From the NCBI GenBank assembly GCA_902651635.1, contig CACRSC010000028.1, positions 356,512 through 420,511 on the forward strand: a stretch of 64,000 bases of DNA. Reading direction: 5' to 3'. Below the pieces are notes generated by a model. The model did not search any database. It saw nothing but the letters and a program-made list of their open reading frames with translations, and had not been told where the DNA came from. Source of the stretch: Mastigamoeba balamuthi. Its lineage: Eukaryota > Evosea > Mastigamoebida > Mastigamoebidae. Positions 20,244 through 30,562 of this stretch are shown here, piece after piece. The translations under genes and the position numbers were made by a program. Positions within the stretch are counted from its first letter, which is position 1, and the number at the start of each line of letters is the position of its first letter.

Positions 20244-22428
20244 ATGGTGCGCAGCCCTGTTGGTTTTCCGGTGTGGGCTCCGCTGCTGCCGCTGCTGCTG
20301 CTGCTCGCGGCCTGCTGCCCCGCGGGCCGTGCCGAGATCCGCTCCTTCACGCTGGTGCACATCAACGACTTCCACGGGTGGCTGCAGCCCGAGGGCGCCC
20401 TCGGCGGCGGTGCCCGCGTCGCAGCCCTCGCTGCCGCCCTCCGCGCCCGCAGCCCCGGCTCCTCGCTCCTCCTCGACGCCGGCGACGTCACGCTCGGCGC
20501 GCCCCCCATCTCCCAGCTCGTCAACGGCTCCAGCGCCGTCGACCTCTTCAACCTGCTCGGCGTCAACGTCAGGTGAGCCGGGAACCGGTTCTTCCTCGTC
20601 TGGTTCCGTTTCTCCGACGGTTTTTCTTCGGAATTACGTCATCTGGGTTCTGATTCCTTCTGGCAGCGTGTTTGGGAACCACGAGTTTGACCGCGGGCAG
20701 GAATCGCTGGCGGCCCGCGTGCGGCAGGCGAGGTTCCCGTGGCTGGGGGCCAACATCGTCAGAGACGGCGCCGAGCCGTGGGCGCACCCCGCGTGGGCGC
20801 GGCCCTACGCCACGTTCCGCCTGGCCACAGCCAACGTCACCGTCGGCGTCATCGGCGTCACGACCGAGGAGACGCCCGCAATCACCATGCGCGGCCTCGT
20901 CTCTGGTGCGGGGGGGGAGGGGACGGTTCTCCCGCCGGGTTTCGAGCGGGTTCTTCCGTTTTCCCTCCGCAGAAGCAATTGACTCGGGGGAACCGCGGCG
21001 CAGGGCTCACGTTCGTTGATCCCGTCGAGGCCATCGTGCACTACTACGACATTGTGAGGGAGCAGAGCGACATCGTCGTCGTGCTGGCGCACATCGGCAT
21101 GCAGGACGTCGCCGGCGACGGGGCGACGTTCCTCGGCCTGCGGACCGTCGCCCGGCGTGTCGCCGCGCGCGGCAAGTACGTGCCGCTGTTCGTCGGCGGC
21201 CACGACCACGTGCTCGTCTGCCCGCCGATACGCCAGAGCGGCTCGGCGCTCGTCGAGGCGCAGGCGCACGGACACTACGTGGGGTCGGTCGACGTCGTGC
21301 TGGACACGGCCAACGGCACGGTGCTCTCGGTGGGCGCCGCCGCCCGCGTCGTCGACAACGCGACCGCCGAGGACCCCGAGGCCGCGGCGCTCGTGGCGCG
21401 GTGGGCCGCCAGCATCGAGCCGCTCGTGCGCGTGGTCGTGGGTACGACCACAGTCCCCCTGGTCAGGTCCGACAAGTCCGACGGCACTATGGTACGCCCC
21501 CACGTTCTCGCCCTCAAGTACTCTTGCTCTGCCCTCTGGCCGCGCCACCACCACGCATCCTCGCTCGCTTGCACTCAACTCTCGCCCGCGGTGTGGCGAT
21601 GACCACGTGAGCGCAGGGGAACCTGGTGTGCGACTCAATGCTGTGGTACGCCAGGAGGATGGAGGAAAGGGGTGCGACGCAGATCTGCTTCATGAACGCT
21701 GGCGGCATTCGCACCGACCTCGGCCTCGGCGGGAAGCCTTCCAGAGAGTGAGAGCTCACACAGCAAGAGCCCACCACCCAGCGTTCGCGGGACTGACGGG
21801 AGGTGGGCCACCCCGTGCCCCTGCGCAGCATCACGTGGGGGGACACGTACAGCGTCCTGCCGTTCGACAACACGCTCGTCGTCATGAACCTGACGGGGTT
21901 CGACGTCCTCGTGGTCCTCGAGCGCGGCGCCAAGCTGACCAAGGGCCTCGTGGCCACCGCGGGCCTCACGTACAAGTGGTGGAACACCGCCGCGAGCTAC
22001 GGCGTCACCGACGTCATGGTCGGCGGCAGGCCGCTCGACTACAGGGCCTCCTACAGGTGCCCCCCACCCTCTCCGTGCTCTCGCGTGCCGCGGCTGGGCT
22101 CAGCGCTGCTCGCTCGCAGGGTCGTGACGAACAACTTCCTGGCGCAGGCGGGAGACAGCTGGGCCGAGTTCGAGCACGGCGTCGACGTGTCGTACTCGCC
22201 CAAGACCGACTCGGAGGTGCTCGACGAGTACATCGCCACCGGCCTCCACGGCCGCATCACCGCCAGGTCCATCGCGATGGGCCGCGCGACGAGGGTCGCG
22301 GACGTGGTACTCTCAGCCCTCCCATCCCCTTCTGCGCCGTCTGACCCAGCCCTCTGCAGTCTGCAGGCCTGCGCGTGGCCCCGCTGCTCGCCGCCGCTCT
22401 GGCCCTGGTCCGCCTGGCGTGCTGGTAG
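20244..22428 (+). CDS. GPI-anchored 5'-nucleotidase / metallophosphoesterase (CD73-like)
   Basis: Start chosen at ATG 20244, which gives a signal peptide (WAPLLPLLLLLAACCPAGRA). Exons: 20244-20572, 20667-20905, 21004-21491, 21617-21747, 21803-22056, 22120 to 22303 or 22306, and 22360-22428. Motifs of the 5'-nucleotidase family appear in order: LVHINDFHGWLQP (metal Asp/His), LLDAGDVTLG, VFGNHEFDRG, LAHIGMQDV, GGHDHVLV, NAGGIRTDL and LPFDNTLV of the substrate-binding C-domain. The last exon is hydrophobic (LLAAALALVRLACW then stop), as expected for a GPI signal. The join between exons 4 and 5 does not keep frame with standard GT-AG sites, so that boundary is unresolved or carries an error. Predicted to hydrolyse extracellular nucleoside monophosphates to nucleosides for uptake. 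Confidence 0.85.
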
Positions 22429-22619
22429 TGTTGCAGCTCCTCTCCCCCTTTGGCGCATGCCTCCTGGATGCCCGCTGGCGTGTGCTTTCTACATAGAACA
22501 AACGGCGCCTGCATTCGAACAGCCCGTCGATTGGCATCGCTAAGTGCTACAACTTAAGGGTTTACTCTATCGGTGGTGTTGCGTTGTCCGGCGTGGGGCG
22601 TCTGAGAGCGCAGCAGCGC

Positions 22620-25600
22620 TCAGATGAACGTCGTCGTGGCCTCGCCCCTGTTTCTGACGTCGCGGCGCCTCGCGGGGTGCGGCGACGACGACGACGAGAC
22701 GAGCGACGGCGACGCCGAGGTGGCCCTCACGAAGCTCTCGTCGAGGGGGTCCAGTGCAGGCGACGCCGGCAGCTCCGGCGGCTCTCCCACCGAGCACGAC
22801 CTCTTCCTGTGCTGGTCGATAACCCGCCGCACCGTCGGCGACGCCCCCGCCAGCGCGTTGGCCGGCACGGGGTCCGGGTACTTGCGCGGCACCGGGCATA
22901 TCGTGTGCGTCCTCCCCCTCTCGCCGCCGCCGCCCTGCTGCTGCACCTGCGCGTTGTACAGCGCTGCCCGCTCGATGATCGTCAGCCCGAGCCCCTCGGC
23001 CGAGGAGAGGATCGAGAGCTCGGGCGTCTTGCGCTGCTGCGCGAGCTCCTTGACCGGCAGCGACGCCCTCCGCGCGTGCGTCGGCGTCCGCGGCGGGACC
23101 TCCGAGTCCGCAGACGCCGCCATCGGCTGCGCCGCCGCTGCCGCCGTCGCCGTCGCCTTCGCGCCGCGCTGCTGCTCGTCCGCAGCGCCTGCGCACGCCA
23201 GCGGCGCCGACTCGTCGCAGCACCCGGACGACTTGGAGAGCGACGCGGATCTGCGGTGCTGCTTCTTCGCGGGCGCCGCCGCTGGCGCCGCGCCCGCGCT
23301 GAACTTGCGCAGCTGCAGCAGCGGGGTCGCGAACGCGAGCACCGACGGGATCTTGCGCGGGGCCTCGGACGACGCCTCGGGCGACGTCCTGGCCTCGCTG
23401 TCCTCTGCCGAGTCGGGCGACGACGCCGCGCCCTCGTCGTCTCCGCCCGCTGCTGCCGCCGGCGAGTCGGCCATCACCGCGCGGTAGTCGTACAAGACGA
23501 CCGACTCCCTCTTCTTCGTCCGCTTGACCGACTCGGGCGCTGCGGGCTGCGCGGGGGAGGTGAGAGACGGCCGCCGGGCGTGCGGCGGGGGGCGTGCCCT
23601 GAGCTGCGAGGACTTGAGCGCGCCGTCGATGGCCTCGCGCAGGCAGCCGACCCACACGCGCACGTCGTCGGGGCTCTGGAAGAACATCGTGAGCTCCGCC
23701 GCCGTCTGCACGTTGGCCACCCTGACCTCCTCTGTCGGGGGGACAGCGCACCCAAGTCAGCTGCTGCAGCTGTGCCCCCTCTCCCCCTTCCCCTTCCTCC
23801 CCCTCTCCCGAGCTCGCCTGCCCTGCCCGAGTCGAAGATCGACATGCCCTTGGTGGGGAACGACGCGAGCTCCTGCCACTGCTCGTCCTTCTCCCTGCAC
23901 GCCAGCACCACGTTGTCGAACACGATGATGCGGTTGCCCTGCGCGCGCAGGCCGCCCGCGTTGAGAGCCGCGCATGCAATGCAGGGCAGCGAGGGCGAGT
24001 GAGGGGGACCGCTGCTCGCCTTCTCGCGGACGGCGGGGTCCTCCTTGCTGGTGATGAGGAGCTTGGCGTGGCCCTCCTTGAGCAGGACGCTGCGCGAGGC
24101 GACGAGGTCCCACGGGGCCGAGCGCCAGGTGAGCGTCGGGAGCACCTTCTCGACGAGGAACACCAGCGTCGCCCTCTCGCGCGTCCGCACGTTCACCTCG
24201 CGCAGCACCGCCTGCATCGCCTCGAGCGCCTTCGCGAGGCTCTCGTAGTCCTTGTGCGCTGCAAGGGCCGCAGGTGTCAGCCGAGGGCTCGCTGTGAGAG
24301 AGCGCGAGGGCGAGGCGTCGTGTGGGCACTCTGGTCGGTGTACTTGACGAGGTCTGCCAGGAACAGCGGGTACTTGGTGATTCGCTGTGAGCCGTAGAGA
24401 GCGAGCGGGAGTGCAGGTGAGATGGCCGCCTGTGGGTGCTGCTGTGGCCTACCTGTGTGGGCTTGATGAGGTAGGCGCCCAGGTCGAGGTTCCTCATCAT
24501 GCGGTGGCCAAACTGCAGCCTCTGCGGGGAGCGGTGGGTGGCAGGCTCAGAGTGGGCCGACGGGCACGCGTCGCACGCACCTCGACGAGGTCCCGGAACT
24601 TGGGGTTCTTGGACGCGTTTCTGACGATTTCGGTGCCCTGCACCTGGTTGCGGCAGTAGTCGACGTAGGCCTGCACCATGGCGGGCATCCGCTGGAGGAA
24701 GACGAGGCCGACGCACTGCTCAGAGGCCTGCAGGCGCATCTCTCTGCTGAGGGCGCTGCTGAGGTCCCGCGACACGGCCTGCAGCCGCGGAACGCTGCCG
24801 AACACCAGCTGCACGTCCTGCGGGGCCAGCAGCCCCGATGACTCCACCTCCGCGTGCCAGACGCTCTCGATGAGCGTCAGGTCCTTGTAGTACTCCTCCT
24901 CTGTTCCAGATTCCAAAGATTCAGATATCGATCGGGAGATATAGGTATCAGGATCGACAAAGATCCAGGAATCTGGGAAACCTGTCTCGTGAATCTCCTC
25001 GATGAGCCGCTGCCGGTACTGCATGCGGTCCCGCAGTCGCCATGTATTGGCGATCTCCTCGAGGCCCGCCCTCTCGCTTTTGAAGAACTCGTCGACCGCG
25101 CCCGCGAAGTCCGACTTGGCCCGCGCGCAGGCGGCGTCCAGGTCCTTCCCCTTGGAGACATCGAACCGCTGTTATCCGCAGGCAGAGTTGAGTGTGCAGC
25201 TTCAGCGAAAGACCCCACGTCCCAATGCCTCTCATCCGTGCAATTGTGTTTTCATGTGGGAAATCTGTCAGTCATCCTGTCGGTATTATCCCGAAGTATC
25301 CGGAATTACAGCGAAATCACATGGAATCAGGAGGTCGGCGAATCTGCCGTTCCCTCTGGGAGCACTGCAGAGGGGCTGCGGGTCTCCCTGCCAGTACCGC
25401 GGTTCGCACGCATCTCGCGTCGGATCACACGTGCACACGCTCACGCATGCGTACACACGGCCACACGGCCATAGGGAGCAGGGATCGGCCGCCTTCGCCC
25501 CGGTGGGGGGGCGTACGAGGGCCGCGTCGAGCAGATTCGCGATGACGGGGCGCAGCGAGTCGCAGAGCTGGCTGACGCGGCGCTCGAGGTCCGCCGCCCC

Positions 25601-25714
25601 GGGGACGGCCGCCCCCGCCGGCGCCGCTGGCGGCGGCTGGTCTGCGGCCGGCGTGCCGGGCGCGGCCTCCGGGACCGCCCCGGAGCGCCGGCGCGACAGC
25701 CCCGCTTTGATCAT
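22620..25714 (-). CDS. Rho-family guanine nucleotide exchange factor (DH-PH) with long disordered tail
   Basis: Start ATG 25714 (MIKAGLSRRRSGAVPEAAPG), stop at 22620-22622. The first exons are 25517-25714, 24982-25168 and 24581-24900; short exons follow. An N-terminal helical region (ACARAKSDFAGAVDEFFKSE) precedes the DH domain: EEEYYKDLTLIESVWHAEVE (CR1), VGLVFLQRMPAMVQAYVDYC, then LGAYLIKPTQRITKYPLFLA (CR3, the catalytic helix region). A PH domain follows (LLKEGHAKLLITSKED, RIIVFDNVVLACREKDEQW, final helix DDVRVWVGCLREAIDG). The remaining about 350 residues are Ala/Ser/Pro-rich with basic patches. Predicted to activate a Rho/Rac GTPase at membranes. An 81-nt intron (24901-24981) happens to be open in frame and must be removed to give the normal DH sequence. 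TGACGTCA lies 199 bp upstream of the ATG. Confidence 0.85.
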
Positions 25715-26270
25715 CGAAGGAAATTGCTCAAAATTGCTCAATCTGCCCCGAATTGGCCCAGAAGATACTTCGCGGCAATATCTAATGGCTGGAAAGTGGA
25801 AACGCCGGCGAGGGGGGAAACCGCAACGGCCGCGCGCCGGACCCAAGCGGCTTGTCTGGGCCAGCAGGCCGAGCGCAATGGAACCAGAATACTGTCGCAG
25901 GCGATAAGATGGTGACGTCAGTACACGTAACTAACGTGCAATTCAATTGCCAGAAATAGCACCGGAGGGTGTCGGCGTGGCACGGGGGGCTCTCTGGGGT
26001 TCGAAAAGGATGCTGCGTGTTCTCTCTTCAGGGGGAGCGATGGTCTGTGGTGGTGCGTTGGGTTCCGAGAGAGCCAACCCGGGGTCAGCGTGTGTTCCGT
26101 ACGGTCAGAGCATCCTTCAGTGTGGCTGTTAAACAAAGTGGAGGGGAGACTGAGGCAGCAGCGCTGCAACGAGGGGGTCAGCTCTATCTGAAAGAGCAGC
26201 GGACGGCCCTCTGCGCAGCTGCCAGACCCCTGTCGGGGGGACTGCATGGCGGCCCAAGCGAATCGCGGTG
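25715..26270. other. Intergenic region with a TGACGTCA site
   Basis: About 550 bp between two minus-strand genes. It contains a perfect CRE-like palindrome TGACGTCA at 25913-25920 and TACACGTAACT just after. This is the promoter side of the RhoGEF gene and the 3' side of the next gene. No coding domain was seen. Confidence 0.45.
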
Positions 26271-28099
26271 CTACAGCAGCAGCGACTCCTCGTCCATGCA
26301 CCCCATGTGCTGCTTGAACGCGCCCATCTGGTCCATAGCGATCTATCTACACCGAATTCAATGTTGTGAGAGAAGTTGAATTTTGAATTCGGTTTGGGGG
26401 GGGGGGGGGGGCAAAAAAGCCAACCCCCACCCCTGCCCGGCACGCACCCGAACATGAGGTCCTCGGGGATGGAGGCAAAGTGGCCGTCGAGGGGCAGCTT
26501 GTAGCGCTCGGCGTCCATGGTCAGCGTCTTGAGCTTGCGCTCCTCGGCCCTCACGCGCTCGTTGAGCCACGCGATGCGCTGCTCGGCCTCGCGCGCCTCG
26601 TGCTCGGCCTGCGACTGCTGCTCGCACGCCTCGGCGCCCGCGTCGCGGGCGTACTCGCGCCTCTCGCTCTCAAAGGCCTCCCTCAGCTCGGCCGGCAGCG
26701 AGCACGGCACGCGATCTGCCCCCCAATTCCCCGCATTAGCAATTGGCCATTTCGACTTTCAATTCGGCAATCGCAGTGAAGTGGACGAAGCACGGGAAGG
26801 CGCTCACCGAGGGTCTTGTCGGTGCGGGGCGTCACGCGGCGGCGCTTGGGCAGGGGCTCGGCGGCAGAGTCAAAGTGCGCGGGGCTCGGGCTGACGCAGG
26901 GGCTCACAGAGGCGTCCGACTCGACGGCCGACTCGTCTCCCGAGAAGAACACCGACAGCGGGCTCTCGTCCTCGTCAAACAGCGACGCCGCAGACGGGCT
27001 GCTCTCCACGACCTCCGCGGCCGGGGCTGCTGCTGCAGCCGCTGCCGCTGCGCGCACAGGGGCCGCCAGGGCGCCCATCACGGGGCTCGGCGAGACGCAG
27101 CAGCGCTGCTCGGGGGTCGCCGACAGCGCGGGGGACGACTGCTCCTGCGGGGCCTGCTGCTGCGCCGGACGCTTGTTGCGACGCTCCTGGGGAGCGGGGC
27201 ACGCAGGGCTCGAGGCCCATGCAACGGCGCAGATCACCTGCAGGGAACAGCGGGAGAGGGGGGACAGAGATCGCGAAATTCAGAGATGGGCGATTGGGGC
27301 CGGAAGGGGCGCAAAGCGGACCGCAGAAAGAGCAGCCATAATCTCAGGGTTGGTGGTGGGGATGTTGCCTCCGCTGGTGGCGTCCGCGGCCGGCTTACCC
27401 TCCTCCGCTGCGTCGGCCGACTGCATTGTGGGCGGCGCGGCGTTTTTGTTTTAGAAGAGGGGAAGGGGCGGGCGGGGGACGGGGTTCGAAATTGGGAAGC
27501 AGAGGACCGACGTGGTGGGCTCCTCAATTCGAAATGTGAATTAAAACGAGGAAAAAAGGAGACAAGTGCGAGAGAGCGCGCGCGGACCTCCATCGGCGAC
27601 CTGGAGCCCGGCGCGAGCACCAGGTGCTGCTGCGCGTGCATCGACCTCGGCACAGCATGCTGCTCGAGCCCCGCCGTCGCCACGACGACGCCCGCGATTT
27701 CCTTCTCCTTCTCCGCCTTCAACTAAAACGTCACGCCACGTGCGCGCCGACGGCGACGCCGCGTCAGTCCACGAGCGAGGGGGAAAAACGGGATATGGCG
27801 GGGGGGGGGGGAAGGGGTGTGTGTGCGCGCACGTGGACTTCGAGCTCGCGAAGGCGGTTGAGGGCGGAGACGGCCGAGGGCGAGGAGACGACCTCCGAGA
27901 GCGGCGACGAGGCGTTGCCCGCGATGCCCTGCACGACGGCGTCGGCGGCCAGCGTCTGCGGGCCGCAGAACTTGATGAGCTCGATGTGAGAGACGAGGAA
28001 CTGGTCGAGGTTCTGCTGCTGGTCCAGGCAGAGGTTCGGGCTGTTCCACAGGATCGCCTCGAGCAGCGCCAGCACAAACACGGGCGCCGAGAATCTCAT
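26271..28099 (-). CDS. Unrecognised protein with nuclear-type basic motif and coiled coil
   Basis: Start ATG 28099 (MRFSAPVFVLALLEAILWNS), stop TAG at 26271-26273. Exon 1 ends at ELEVH near 27832. Exon 2 reads LKAEKEKEIAGVVVATAGLE to SPMEV. A small exon, SADAAEEG, follows, then an exon with VICAVAWASSPACPAPQERR and SLFDEDESPLSVFFSGDES. A basic PLPKRRRVTPRTDKTL motif, a possible nuclear localisation signal, comes next. The penultimate exon is a coiled coil: LREAFESERREYARDAGAEA, EAEQRIAWLNERVRAEERK, DGHFASIPEDLMFG. The last exon reads IAMDQMGAFKQHMGCMDEES then LLL and stop. I do not recognise the family; a nuclear regulator is a guess based on the basic motif. G runs at 26396-26412 and 27800-27811 lie in introns (C runs in the sense strand). 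Confidence 0.6.
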
Positions 28100-29301
28100 C
28101 GTGTGCGCACTCCTCATATCTTCCCTTCCCCTTGTTCGCTTCTGCGCGCGGGTCTCTTTTTTTGCTCTCCGGGTTCGGGTTCGCCTGCGGCGGCGAGGTG
28201 TCTCGTGGGGTCGGCGCGGGCTTTTGAGCTTGTGCTCGGGTAAACTTTTTTTTTCTGCTTTCTCGGACCTTTCCGAGTGCTTTTTTTTGGTGCCCCCCGC
28301 ACGGCGCGCCCGCACAGCGGAAATATCGCGCAAACCGACGATATCTCTATCTTTTCTGGAGGAATACCTGCGAAAAAGCCTGCCGCTTGCATGCCCGATC
28401 AAACAATTCCGGGGAGACAACTCCCAGGTCTGCACAGACCCACCGCCGCCGCACGGAGATCCCTTGTGGCTGGCGGGGGAGGCCGGCAAAAAGACAATCC
28501 CATCAGGCAGGAATAACCCCGATTTTTCTCGACAACCAGCACAAATCCCACGGGAAGTGGGGCTTTTCCTCGCGGGCACAGCGGTGCTCCAGCTCGCCCG
28601 GGGGCGCTGTCTCCCACCGAGCCCGTCAGGGGAGTGCAGAGAAATCAGGATATATCTTTTGGGGGGTTGGGTGAATCTGCTGGCGTTACTTCTTCTGTGA
28701 GCGCACCGGTCTTTCCCCTCTTTTGTGCATCCCACACGGGAAGAGGGGCTTTTTTAGGCGGTAGCACCGAAATAAAGACAGTTGCACCATCAACGCCTGG
28801 CCGCTGCCTCGCACGCACCGACGGACGCGCGCACGCACGCACACACTCCGGCACCCAGGCACGCGAACCTCCCCGCGGCCCCTTTCTGCTGAAAGGTACA
28901 CTCGGAACTTCTCGTATCTTTTGCTGCACAAATACCCTGACTGCTGTTAAAAAAACCGACCTAGCAGTTCATCAGTGCCAAACAGACCCCAGCGCCACCA
29001 TGGAGAGGCAGCTCCCGCAACCGCGACCCTTTCCCCTCGGTGCGCCCGCCAGCGCCACCTCACGCCACGTGTTTCCCCATCCGCACCCCCCACGGCTCCC
29101 AACGCGCCACACACACTCGCGGTGGGACGGGAGACTGCAGACTGCTGGGTGACTTTAGAATCTCAAATATCAACTGGACGTGTGTTTTTTTTGCGGATTG
29201 CAGCGAATTCGCCCTCTTCGCCCGAATTTGACTCACCGCCCACTTCTCCGCTCCTGCCTCTCCGTCTCCCCCCTCCTCCCCTCCTCCCCGCCCGCCACGC
29301 G
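28100..29301. other. Divergent intergenic region, no gene seen
   Basis: About 1.2 kb between the 5' ends of the coiled-coil gene (-) and the zinc-finger gene (+), expected to hold both promoters. It includes T runs, ACGATATCTC near 28335 and GGATATATC near 28650. Frames are open here and there but show no domain. Confidence 0.4.
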
Positions 29302-30327
29302 ATGAACCCCGCAGACCTCTCTGTGCTCGGGCAGCGCGACGAGAAGCGCCCGCGGCTGTCTGACGGCGGGGCCCCGGCGTTTGTGTCGCCGCTGATGGGC
29401 GAGCTGCCCGCGCCGCTGGCGCCCTCGCTGATGATCCCCGACGCCGCCGCCTTCAGCAGCCCCTTCGTCTCGGCCCTCTCGGTGACCCCGCGCACCTCCA
29501 TGACCGACCTCGGCGTCGGCATGGCCCCGCAGCAGCCGCAGCAGCAGCCCCCGTTCCTCGCCCCCTCGCCGCAGGCCCCCGCGCCCATGGCGGCAGCGGC
29601 AGCGGCGGCTCCGCAGGCCGCGGCGGCGGCAGCGGCGCCGCTGGCACCGGACTCGACGATGGGCGAGGGCTGGTTCGAGATCAATGTCATTGTCTACAAC
29701 ACGTCCAAGCAGAGCTCGGGTGCGCGCAGTTATGACCTCTTTTCCTTTGCGTTCTCCCGTCATCTATGACGAAGCTATCACATCACGGGGGAATGGGGGA
29801 ATTCCCGGGGAAAACCGCGATATTTCCCGACCGCCGTGGCAGGGAAAATGCAGCAAACTCCGGCCAAACGGGAATTGGGAAATTGCCTGCGTTGACGTGC
29901 TGCTGACGGGCGGATGGCGCTCTCTCCTTTCGTCGCAGCAGGGCCGCACCCGTACCAGTGCGGGTACCCCAAGTGCGGCAAGGGCTTCACGGACAGGTCG
30001 AACCTCATCACGCACATCCGCATGCACACGCAGGAGAAGCCCTTTGTCTGCCCGCAGTGCGGGCGCGCGTTCCGGCACAAGTCGACGCTCCGCGACCACA
30101 GGCACACGCACAGCGGCGCGCAGCCGTACGTGTGCCACTGCGGCAAGAGATTCAGCCAGAAATCGAATCTGCAGCGCCACCAGAAGATCCACACGGGCAC
30201 GACGCCATACAAGTGCAAGCTCTGCGGCAAGCAGTTCAACCAGTCGTCGAACCTCAAGACGCACATGAACTCGAAGCACCACGAGGAGATGGCGCAGGAG
30301 GCGCAGCAAAGACAGGCGACGCATTAG
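29302..30327 (+). CDS. Four-finger C2H2 zinc-finger protein, 268 aa
   Basis: Exons 29302-29719 and 29939-30327 join as TCG G|CA. The first 140 residues are low complexity, with Gln/Pro/Ala runs (APQQPQQQPPFLAP, PMAAAAAAAPQAAA), typical of transcriptional regulators. The second exon encodes four tandem fingers with TGEKP-like linkers: CGYPKCGKGFTDRSNLITHI (C-x4-C), CPQCGRAFRHKSTLRDHRH, CHCGKRFSQKSNLQRHQKIH and CKLCGKQFNQSSNLKTHM with an H-x4-H ending. Finger 3 has only one residue between its two cysteines, which is unusual. Recognition-helix residues differ between fingers, so a specific DNA site of about 10-12 bp is expected. Predicted nuclear DNA-binding factor; targets unknown. Confidence 0.88.
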
Positions 30328-30562
30328 GATTATCTTGATTCCAGGATCTCGTAGAGGAGATATCGGCATCTTCATTGGACTCCATCACATCAACTCCCGG
30401 ATAGAGCGACCCTCGTGGGTGGACAATCGGGGCACACGCTTGCTGCACTCGAATACCAAACAATAGGCAGAGTCAATTTTTAAAACTCCCCCTTGCCTCC
30501 CGGCGCCGTTCGGTATCTTTCCCAGATCTTTCTGATATTTTTACTGGTGTGGGATTCCGCCA

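Noticed and set aside
24901-24981. In-frame stretch reading FPDSWIFVDPDTYISRS inside the DH domain
   Set aside because: It has GT...AG ends, is AT-rich, and its removal gives the normal DH start ETEEEYYKDL; treated as an 81-nt intron.
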